Of a stretch of 29,775 bases of DNA, positions 15,758-22,094 are shown in pieces (positions within the stretch are counted from its first letter, which is position 1; the number at the start of each line of letters is the position of its first letter). The DNA is from CAYJPK01 sp964372035 (GTDB lineage Bacteria > Desulfobacterota > Desulfovibrionia > Desulfovibrionales > Desulfovibrionaceae). The notes beneath the pieces were generated by a model. The model searched no databases, had not been told where the DNA came from, and saw nothing but the letters and a program-made list of their open reading frames with translations. Position numbers and translations under genes: made by a program. Location of the stretch: the NCBI GenBank assembly GCA_964372035.1, contig CAYJPK010000020.1:1-29775 (forward strand). The letters are read 5' to 3'.

Positions 15758-16687
15758 ATGCCAATGGTAAATCCTAAGGATATGTTTGTAAAAGCATATG
15801 CTGGCTCTTACGCTGTAGGCGCGTTTAATGTGAATAACATGGAAATTATTCAAGGTATTTTATGGGCTGCTCGTGATGAGAAAGCTCCAGTAATTTTACA
15901 AGTTTCCGCCGGTGCAAGAGCTTATGCTGGTCAAACTTATATTATGAAATTAGTTGAAGCTGCTCTTATTGAAAATCCTGATTTAGATATTTGCGTACAT
16001 CTTGACCACGGTCCAAGCTTTGAAATGTGCAAAGACTGCATTGATGGCGGATTTACCTCTGTTATGATTGATGGTTCACACTTAAGCTTTGAAGAAAATA
16101 TTGAAGTTACAAAAAAAGTTGTTGAATATGCAAAGCCTCGTGGAGTTTGGGTTGAAGCTGAACTTGGTAAGCTTGCTGGTATTGAAGAGCATGTAAAATC
16201 TGACAGCCATGTATTTACTGAACCTAGCGAAGCAAAAGAATTTGTGGAGCGCACTGGTTGTGATTCTTTAGCTATTGCTATTGGCACAAGTCATGGTGCT
16301 TATAAGTTTAAAGGTGAAGCAAAGCTCGACTTTGACCGTCTTGGTGAAATTAGCAAAGTGCTTGAAGAGGGCTATCCGTTAGTTTTACATGGTGCTTCTT
16401 CTGTTCCTCAAGAAATGGTTGAAATCGCTAATACCTATGGTGGTAAAGTTGGTGATGCTCGTGGTATTCCAGAAGAAATGCTACGTAAAGCAGCAAGCAT
16501 GGGCGTTTGCAAAATCAATATTGATACTGACATTCGTTTAGCCTTAACTGCTGCGATTCGCAAAGCTTTCCATGATACCCCTGAAGCCTTTGACCCACGC
16601 CAATATTTAAAGCCTGCACGTGAAGCAATTAAAAATATGGTTGCGCATAAAATGAAAAATGTGCTTGGTTGTTCTGGCAAAATGTAA
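15758..16687 (+). CDS. fba: Fructose-1,6-bisphosphate aldolase, class II
   Basis: Zinc-dependent aldolase interconverting fructose-1,6-bisphosphate with dihydroxyacetone phosphate and glyceraldehyde 3-phosphate. Visible are CVHLDHGPSFE with catalytic D83 and zinc ligand H84, the glutamate region VEAELGKL (133-140), GTSHGAYKF with H179, and LVLHGASSVP with H211. The substrate-binding INIDTD motif lies near 258. The 309-residue length and the compact sequence fit the class IIB subgroup. The related tagatose and ketose-bisphosphate aldolases cannot be excluded from sequence alone. The very good Shine-Dalgarno and rich glycolytic conservation suggest high expression. It is followed by a hairpin and then argJ. 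Confidence 0.95.
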   Translation: MPMVNPKDMFVKAYAGSYAVGAFNVNNMEIIQGILWAARDEKAPVILQVSAGARAYAGQTYIMKLVEAALIENPDLDICVHLDHGPSFEMCKDCIDGGFTSVMIDGSHLSFEENIEVTKKVVEYAKPRGVWVEAELGKLAGIEEHVKSDSHVFTEPSEAKEFVERTGCDSLAIAIGTSHGAYKFKGEAKLDFDRLGEISKVLEEGYPLVLHGASSVPQEMVEIANTYGGKVGDARGIPEEMLRKAASMGVCKINIDTDIRLALTAAIRKAFHDTPEAFDPRQYLKPAREAIKNMVAHKMKNVLGCSGKM

Positions 16688-16711
16688 CGCACTTTAATAT
16701 ATTACCATTTC

Positions 16712-16748
16712 TAGCGCAAATTCTCAAAGGGTTTGCGCTAAAGTTTTT
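16712..16748 (+). terminator. Hairpin terminator between the aldolase gene and argJ
   Basis: A perfect 9-bp GC-rich stem TAGCGCAAA/TTTGCGCTA (16712-16720 with 16732-16740) has an 11-base loop, then AAG and five T (16744-16748). The argJ Shine-Dalgarno begins only 4 bases further on, leaving little room for a separate argJ promoter. Partial read-through would therefore set argJ expression. Confidence 0.75.
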
Positions 16749-16762
16749 AAAAGGATTATAAA

Positions 16763-17944
16763 ATGTTTGAAGCTCCAAAAGGATATAAATTTGCTGTTTG
16801 CGATGGTGGTTTTCACAAGCATGAACGAAATAATTTAGCACTTATTTTAAGTGAAACTCCAGCTACTTGTGCTGGTGTTTTTACACAAAACCTTTTTCCA
16901 GCAGCACCAGTTCTTATTAGCAAAGAAATCATGCAAAAAAATGATAGTGCTATAGCCATTATGATGAACGCTGGACAGGCAAACGCAAACACTGGCGAAC
17001 AAGGTTTAGCTAATTGCAAAAAAACCTTAGAATTACTTGCAAGTGAGTTAAAGATTGACTCACAAAATATTTTACCAGCTTCAACAGGTGTTATTGGTGG
17101 TCAATTTGACATGCAAAAATGGGAAATTGCTATTCCTAAATTAACAAGCGATTTAGGTAAAAGCTCTCCGGAAGATTTTGCAAAAGCAATAATGACTACC
17201 GATGCTTTTATGAAAATTTCTGAAAAAGTAGTTGAACTTAGCACAGGAGAAATTAAAGTTCTCGGAATGGCTAAAGGTGCGGGCATGATTTGCCCTAATA
17301 TGGCAACAATGCTCTGTGCTGTTTTGACTGATGCCAAAGTAGAAGCTAAAACATGGCAAGAGATGCTTAGTAAGGCAACTGAATATAGCTTTAATCGTGT
17401 TACTGTTGATGGCGACACCTCAACAAATGATACTGTTTTTGCTCTTGCTAACGGCTATGCAAGCGAAGCCAAGACTCAAGGTGATTTAGATAAATTATAT
17501 GATGCAATGCTTTTTGTTATGAAAGAATTAGCTTATAAACTCGTTCAAGATGGCGAGGGTGCTACTAAGGTTATTCATATTAAAGTTAGCGGTGCAAATT
17601 CAGAAGCAGATGCTGAACAAGTAGCAAGAACTATTGGTCATTCTCCGCTTGTCAAAACAGCAATGTACGGTCAAGATGCAAACTGGGGGCGTATTGCCGC
17701 TGCTATTGGCAGAGCTGGCGTAGCATTTAAACAAGAAGATATTAATATTTATATGTGCGGTGTTGAATTATTTGTGAATGGTCAGCCAACTACTCTTGAT
17801 TTTGATAGCTTGTTAGTGGATAAAATTAAAGAACGTGATATTTACCTTGATATTACAATTGCTAAGGGTGATCACGAATATACTTTATTAGCTTCTGACC
17901 TTGGACATGCTTATATTGATTGTAATGCGAGTTATCGCTCATAA
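16763..17944 (+). CDS. argJ: Bifunctional ornithine acetyltransferase / N-acetylglutamate synthase
   Basis: Arginine synthesis enzyme that moves the acetyl group from N-acetylornithine to glutamate, and may also use acetyl-CoA. The family self-cleaves at a conserved Ala-Thr bond. Here the site is KGAGMICPNMATML, with cleavage expected between A181 and T182, making T182 the nucleophile of the beta chain. DGDTSTNDTVFALANG follows. The C-terminus HAYIDCNASYRS matches the family end (Y-I-x-x-N-x-x-Y-x-S). Length 393 is normal. AAGGA lies 7 bases before the ATG at 16763. The next gene starts 9 bases after its stop, so the two are likely co-transcribed. Confidence 0.96.
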   Translation: MFEAPKGYKFAVCDGGFHKHERNNLALILSETPATCAGVFTQNLFPAAPVLISKEIMQKNDSAIAIMMNAGQANANTGEQGLANCKKTLELLASELKIDSQNILPASTGVIGGQFDMQKWEIAIPKLTSDLGKSSPEDFAKAIMTTDAFMKISEKVVELSTGEIKVLGMAKGAGMICPNMATMLCAVLTDAKVEAKTWQEMLSKATEYSFNRVTVDGDTSTNDTVFALANGYASEAKTQGDLDKLYDAMLFVMKELAYKLVQDGEGATKVIHIKVSGANSEADAEQVARTIGHSPLVKTAMYGQDANWGRIAAAIGRAGVAFKQEDINIYMCGVELFVNGQPTTLDFDSLLVDKIKERDIYLDITIAKGDHEYTLLASDLGHAYIDCNASYRS

Positions 17945-17953
17945 GTAGCTTAT

Positions 17954-18733
17954 ATGGGAAGTAATTTTTTTAAAAGAAATAAATTTTCACAAGCGCAAAA
18001 GATTTGTATAAAAGCAACAGGTCGAGCTATGCAACAGCTCGAAATGATTGGACCTAATACAAAACTTGGTGTGGCTGTTTCTGGTGGTGTTGATAGCTTT
18101 GTAATGCTAAAAATATTGCATTTGCGACAATTAATTGTGCCCTTTAAATATGATATAATTGCTATTCATTTAAATGCTGGATTTGATACAAAAAACCATC
18201 TAGGCTTAGTTGAATGGTGTAAAGAGCATGGAATTGCATCACATATTGAAGTAACTGACCACGGAACAAGAGCACATTCAGAAGAAAACCGTAAGGATTC
18301 TGCTTGCTTTTATTGTGCAATGCTCCGGCGAAAACGCTTATTTGAAATTTGCCAACAGTATAATTTAACGCACTTAGCCTTTGGGCATAATTCTGACGAC
18401 CTAGTTAATACTTTTTTTATGAATTTAATGCAAAATGGCAGGGTTGATGGCTTAAATCCATGTGATGATTTTTTTGGGGGAAAGCTAAAAGTAATTCGCC
18501 CATTAATTCTAGTTGAAAAAAATGACATTATCAAGGCTGCAAATAAATGGGAGTTACCGCTTTTTGAAAACCCATGCCCAAGTGCAGGATTAACAAAAAG
18601 AACTGAAATTGAAGATAAATTAAAAGAAATATATAGCTCTAATAAACTATATAGAAGTAATATTTTTAGTGCCTTATCTAGATGGCAAATGAAAAACACC
18701 CTTGATAAAAATACTGTATATTTCAAAAAATAA
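17954..18733 (+). CDS. TtcA-family tRNA thiolation protein
   Basis: PP-loop ATP pyrophosphatase related to TtcA, which makes 2-thiocytidine at position 32 of tRNA using a 4Fe-4S cluster. The PP-loop SGGVDS is at 43-48. Three cysteines, C118 and C121 (ACFYCAMLRR) and C208 (NPCPSAG), match the spacing of the cluster ligands of E. coli TtcA (C-x-x-C and a later single Cys). FGHNSDD at 143-149 is the other conserved block. SGGVDS instead of SGGKDS and the CPSAG tail differ from E. coli TtcA, so a different tRNA or sulfur target is possible. Length 259 is slightly short. There is no clear Shine-Dalgarno before the ATG at 17954. Coupling to argJ, 9 bases upstream, may supply ribosomes. Confidence 0.8.
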   Translation: MGSNFFKRNKFSQAQKICIKATGRAMQQLEMIGPNTKLGVAVSGGVDSFVMLKILHLRQLIVPFKYDIIAIHLNAGFDTKNHLGLVEWCKEHGIASHIEVTDHGTRAHSEENRKDSACFYCAMLRRKRLFEICQQYNLTHLAFGHNSDDLVNTFFMNLMQNGRVDGLNPCDDFFGGKLKVIRPLILVEKNDIIKAANKWELPLFENPCPSAGLTKRTEIEDKLKEIYSSNKLYRSNIFSALSRWQMKNTLDKNTVYFKK

Positions 18734-18759
18734 AAACAATCTTAATTTTGTAAAACCAT

Positions 18760-18798
18760 AAAAAAAGCAAATTAGCTTTATGCCGATTTGCTTTTTTT
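18760..18798. terminator. Bidirectional terminator between convergent operons
   Basis: A perfect 13-bp stem of A7GCAAAT with ATTTGCT7 (18760-18772 and 18786-18798) has a 13-base loop. The A and T runs give a U-tract in both directions. It ends the argJ unit (plus) and the flagellar operon (minus). Confidence 0.85.
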
Positions 18799-18810
18799 AT
18801 AAAATTTTAT

Positions 18811-19002
18811 TTATGCGATTCTATTATCTAACCATTTTTTTATTATGGTTATTGTTTGTTCAAAGTTTGCAACTGCAACATTACCAACTTCCTCTTTAAC
18901 CTTGTCAAAAACCTGCTGGCGCTCCTTACGATTCATATTTTCATCTGCAAGAGCAGGCAAGGGGCGAATTGGTGTACGCTTAAACTCTTGCTCTACCGTC
19001 AT
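18811..19002 (-). CDS. Miniature protein resembling the FliF C-terminal FliG-binding tail
   Basis: A 63-residue ORF (64 if the preceding GTG at 19005 is used) overlapping the end of fliF in another frame and ending 12 bases before the operon terminator. The last 20 residues, with NFEQTITIIKKWLDN, align with the FliF tail NMEQAISVLKGWLRD: 7 of the first 13 positions are identical and most others conservative. In FliF this type of helix docks onto the FliG N-terminal domain. The first 40 residues are charged and probably helical (NRKERQQVFDKVKEEVG). AAGG lies 8 bases before the GTG. This place in the operon is normally fliG; nothing here resembles FliG. It may be a partial duplication of fliF or a FliG-binding modulator. 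Function is inferred only. Confidence 0.6.
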   Translation of the reverse strand: MTVEQEFKRTPIRPLPALADENMNRKERQQVFDKVKEEVGNVAVANFEQTITIIKKWLDNRIA

Positions 19003-20662
19003 CACGTAACCAACCTTTTAATACGCTAATTGCTTGTTCCATATTATCTTCAGCCATTTGAAGTGAAAATGCTTTCATGTCTTCTAGGCGTTGTAACATT
19101 CCAAATTCATCTTCATCATCAGGTTGAGCTGAAAAAGCAAGGCTTCTAGCTTCTTCATTTGCAACTTCTGCTGCACGTCGTGCTGCTTCTTCTTGAGCTT
19201 CATATAAAGCGAGTTGTTCTTCAGCTGAAGGCAAACCCTCAAGCCCTTCAATAATTTCGCCAGCTTCTACCTTTGGTTTTATCAGAGCCATAACAACTGG
19301 GCGCACCACTAACATTAAGAATAAGAAAGCAATCAAAGCATTCATGAGTGGCTTGCCTAATCGATCAGCATAATTTGCCACGATTTCAGCTAAGTTTGGC
19401 TCAGTTGGTAATTCCATTTCACCAAATGCCATTGAAGTAACTTCAATTTCATCTCCACGTGCTCTATCAAAACCAACAGCCTGACTAACTAAAGCCTTAA
19501 TACGGTCAAGTTCTTCAGCACTTCTAGGTGTGAAAACCCATTCGCCAGCTTCATTTTTAGCATATGTTCCATCAACAACAACAGCTACTGTTAACCTGTC
19601 AACTGTACCAACTTCACCAACAATATTATGCTCTTCTTTGTTGATTTCATAGTTAGTAGTACGAGTTTCACGTGCACCTTGTTGTTGGCTGATTGAACCA
19701 TTTAAACCATCACCCCTAAAGTTAACCTCTGGAGTTCCAGCCTCTAAGTTAGCTTGCCCACTATTAGTTTCTTCGCTACGTTGCTCAGAGCGCACAACAC
19801 TACTTTCAGGGTCATAAATTTCTTTACGAGTTGTTCTTTGACTAAAATCTAAATCAGCATTAACTTTTGCAATTGTTTTACCAACACCAATAATTGGAGC
19901 TAATAATTCATTAATTCTACGTTCATAGCCATTTTCAACTCTTAAGCGGAAATCACGTTGAGTTAAACTCATGCCAGCTAAGCTGTCGTCTTCAGGGTGA
20001 TAAAGAGATTTACCAGCACTATCGCTAATAGAAACTCTTGTTTTATCGAGGCCTTCAATCGACATTGTCATCATATTGACAATAGATTGAACTTCCTTGT
20101 CGTCCATTTCAAGATTATTATTTTTTAACTTAAGCACAACAGATGCTGATGGCTTTTGTTGCTCTTCAATAAACAAGCTACGCTCAGGAATAACTAGATG
20201 AACTCTAGCTGATTCGACATTAGGATATTCACTAATTGTGCGTGAAAGTTCGCCTTGAAGTGCTCTTTGATAGTTTACTCTTTGAACAAACTCAGTTTGC
20301 CCAACTTTAACTTCATCAAAAATCTCATAGCCAATACCAGTACCTACTAAGTTGCCTTCGCCAGCAACCTTAATGCGCATATCATAAACAGTATTTTCTG
20401 GAACTAAGATACTTGTTCCATTGTTTTCGAGCTTGTAAGGAACATTGTCTGTTTGCAACATCTTTACAACTTTATTTGTATCTTCTGGTCCAAGGTTAGT
20501 ATATAGAACCTTATAGACTGGTGCATTAATATAAACCATAAACCATACAAAAGCACCACCAATAGCAAGCACCAATCCTAAAACTAACATACGCTGTGAG
20601 CCTGAAATATTAGCCCAAAAATCTGTTAGCCTTTCAACAGTTTGTGTAAAGAAATTATTCAT
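18980..20662 (-). CDS. fliF: Flagellar MS-ring protein FliF
   Basis: Forms the inner-membrane MS ring on which the flagellum is built. It has TM1 (about 25-45), the YscJ/FliF ring-building domains (about 46-430, with RALQGELSRTI and ESARVHLVIPE), TM2 (about 440-461), and a cytoplasmic tail with an acidic-alanine helix (about 475-510). The FliG-binding end lies at about 521-553. The 560-residue length is normal. AAAGGA lies before the ATG at 20662. The last 23 bases overlap the miniature tail-like ORF. fliG, fliH and fliI, which usually follow, are absent here. Confidence 0.97.
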   Translation of the reverse strand: MNNFFTQTVERLTDFWANISGSQRMLVLGLVLAIGGAFVWFMVYINAPVYKVLYTNLGPEDTNKVVKMLQTDNVPYKLENNGTSILVPENTVYDMRIKVAGEGNLVGTGIGYEIFDEVKVGQTEFVQRVNYQRALQGELSRTISEYPNVESARVHLVIPERSLFIEEQQKPSASVVLKLKNNNLEMDDKEVQSIVNMMTMSIEGLDKTRVSISDSAGKSLYHPEDDSLAGMSLTQRDFRLRVENGYERRINELLAPIIGVGKTIAKVNADLDFSQRTTRKEIYDPESSVVRSEQRSEETNSGQANLEAGTPEVNFRGDGLNGSISQQQGARETRTTNYEINKEEHNIVGEVGTVDRLTVAVVVDGTYAKNEAGEWVFTPRSAEELDRIKALVSQAVGFDRARGDEIEVTSMAFGEMELPTEPNLAEIVANYADRLGKPLMNALIAFLFLMLVVRPVVMALIKPKVEAGEIIEGLEGLPSAEEQLALYEAQEEAARRAAEVANEEARSLAFSAQPDDEDEFGMLQRLEDMKAFSLQMAEDNMEQAISVLKGWLRDDGRARV

Positions 20663-20695
20663 ATTTAGCTTCCTTTGTCTTATATCTTAAGCTAA

Positions 20696-21025
20696 TTAAA
20701 ACTGAATGCGTGTAAGTTCACGGTAAGATTCTAAAACTTTATTACGCACAGCTGAGGTCATATTAACTGCAACGCTTGCTTTTTGTAAGGTAATCATAAG
20801 CTCATGCACATTTTGTGTTTCGCCAGAGGCAAAAGATTCAATCATTTGATTTTTTTGTGATTGCAAATCATTAACTTCATTTAAAGAGGTTTTAAGTGTA
20901 TCTGCAAAAGATGTAGTCGGCATAACATTATTGTTTGCGACAGTTTTTTGACGAAGGGAATTTTCTGTCTTACTAAAATTTTGCATTGCCTCAGCATATG
21001 TATTCATTCCGCTAATAAAATTCAT
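20696..21025 (-). CDS. fliE: Flagellar hook-basal body protein FliE
   Basis: Connects the MS ring to the proximal rod and is exported early through the flagellar type III system. It is 109 residues with the typical FliE C-terminal part: FADTLKTSLNEVNDLQ, SFASGE, then NVHELMITLQKASVAVNM and SYRELTRIQF at the end. AGAGGTG lies about 4 bases before the ATG at 21025. It sits between flgC (36 bases) and fliF (33 bases) in the usual order. Confidence 0.95.
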   Translation of the reverse strand: MNFISGMNTYAEAMQNFSKTENSLRQKTVANNNVMPTTSFADTLKTSLNEVNDLQSQKNQMIESFASGETQNVHELMITLQKASVAVNMTSAVRNKVLESYRELTRIQF

Positions 21026-21061
21026 TATACACCTCTTTAAATTTATACCATTAAAAGCTTA

Positions 21062-21505
21062 TTATTTGCCTATGTCTAAGGCTCTTGTATACATTGTCTT
21101 AATGCTATCAACTGTAGCAACGTTGGCTTCATAATTTCTTTGAATAGTCATCATATTAGCCATTTCTTCAACAACGTTAATATCAGGATATGCAACCATG
21201 CCTTCTGCATTAGCATCTGGGTGCCCTGGCTCATACCTCATTACAGGCGGGCGATTATCTCGAACAACACCTGCAACTCTTACACCACGAAGTTCACGGT
21301 CTAAAGCTGATTCCATTTGTTTGCTAAAAGGACTATCAACTTCTGTTGCAGTTTTAAGAACTGTACGTCTAATATATGTGCTATTACCATCTGCAAGACT
21401 ACGAGTAGTTTTTGCATTAGCAAGGTTCATCGCAGTTACATTTAAAGCAGTACGTTCTGCTGATAACGCTGATGCACCAATATCAAGGGCTGTCATAAAA
21501 TCCAT
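21062..21505 (-). CDS. flgC: Flagellar basal-body rod protein FlgC
   Basis: Proximal rod subunit of the flagellum. The N-terminal rod motif SALSAERTALNVTAMNLANA and the C-terminal DINVVEEMANMM and YEANVATVDSIKTM segment are characteristic. Both ends are helical and form the coiled coil of axial proteins. Length 147 is normal. The ATG overlaps the flgB stop by one base (TAATG), with AGGAG 7 bases upstream inside flgB, so translation is coupled. Confidence 0.96.
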   Translation of the reverse strand: MDFMTALDIGASALSAERTALNVTAMNLANAKTTRSLADGNSTYIRRTVLKTATEVDSPFSKQMESALDRELRGVRVAGVVRDNRPPVMRYEPGHPDANAEGMVAYPDINVVEEMANMMTIQRNYEANVATVDSIKTMYTRALDIGK

Positions 21506-21915
21506 TATTTAGCTCCTTCTTGTATAATCTGTTTAAGTCCAGCATAACCACTTTTGGTTACTTGAGCTAAAGCATTATATTGAAGATTATTTTTTGCCAT
21601 TTTTGCCATTTCTTGGTCAACATCGACTCTATCTTCACCATGTACAACACGTAAATCCATCGCTTTTGCCCAGTCGCCTTGGAAGTTTCTAGCGTCAAAT
21701 GAGGCTGGCATATGTTCTGTTGAGGTACGTGTAACACGTCCATTCATATCAAGACCTAAAGCTTGTTGTAACTCTTTTTCAAATTCAAAAGAACGCTTTT
21801 GATACTTCGGAGTATTGACGTTTGCCACGTTACTCATGATTACATTCTGTCTTTGCATTTGCAAATCCATTACTTTTCCAACAAGTTCAAGGTGGGGTTG
21901 GGACAGACCTTTCAT
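21505..21915 (-). CDS. flgB: Flagellar basal-body rod protein FlgB
   Basis: Proximal rod subunit exported by the flagellar type III system. It shows the FlgB pattern: an N-terminal helix, RQNVIMSNVANVNTPKYQ (about 18-35) and a C-terminal stretch ending in VDVDQEMAKMAKNNLQYNAL (about 97-116). Length 136 is normal. AGGAG lies 6-7 bases before the ATG at 21915. It is the first gene of the flagellar operon, directly behind a sigma54-type promoter. Confidence 0.96.
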   Translation of the reverse strand: MKGLSQPHLELVGKVMDLQMQRQNVIMSNVANVNTPKYQKRSFEFEKELQQALGLDMNGRVTRTSTEHMPASFDARNFQGDWAKAMDLRVVHGEDRVDVDQEMAKMAKNNLQYNALAQVTKSGYAGLKQIIQEGAK

Positions 21916-21944
21916 GATTATCTCCTATTGTTTTTTATACTATA

Positions 21945-21960
21945 AGCAAATCACGTGCCA
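21945..21960 (-). promoter_or_regulatory. Sigma54 (RpoN) promoter of the flgB-flgC-fliE-fliF operon
   Basis: On the minus strand TGGCACGTGATTTGCT matches the sigma54 consensus TGGCAC-N5-TTGCW exactly, with the -24 GG and -12 GC in register. It would start transcription near 21934, about 20 bases before the flgB ATG with its Shine-Dalgarno. RpoN control of rod/ring genes is well known in flagellar hierarchies; a FlrC/FleR-type activator would be expected elsewhere. Confidence 0.85.
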
Positions 21961-22042
21961 AGTATAATTATCTAGTGTTTTAGGTTGTTTATGGTCTTAG
22001 ACTCGTGTAGGAAGTCAGTATTTTGGCAGTTTTTTTGCATAA

Positions 22043-22072
22043 AAAAAAGCAACCTCATTGGATTGCTTTTTT
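22043..22072 (-). terminator. Terminator after the 566-residue gene
   Basis: A perfect 10-bp stem AAAAAAGCAA/TTGCTTTTTT (22043-22052 with 22063-22072) is followed on the minus strand by further T. It separates the ybeY-block operon from the sigma54-driven flagellar operon. Confidence 0.75.
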
Positions 22073-22094
22073 AATTTTTATTCACTGATAGCTT

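Noticed and set aside
18310..18726. Minus-strand ORF of 138 codons opposite the TtcA-like gene
   Set aside because: Antisense to a PP-loop gene with clear motifs; no ribosome site and composition typical of a shadow frame.
18980..19005. Programmed frameshift joining fliF to the miniature tail-like ORF
   Set aside because: The overlap has no slippery heptamer or downstream structure I can see, and the FliF tail is complete in its own frame; two separate starts are simpler.
21991..22074. 27-codon plus-strand ORF with AGG 6 bases before its ATG
   Set aside because: It runs through a terminator hairpin and overlaps no conserved sequence; likely chance.
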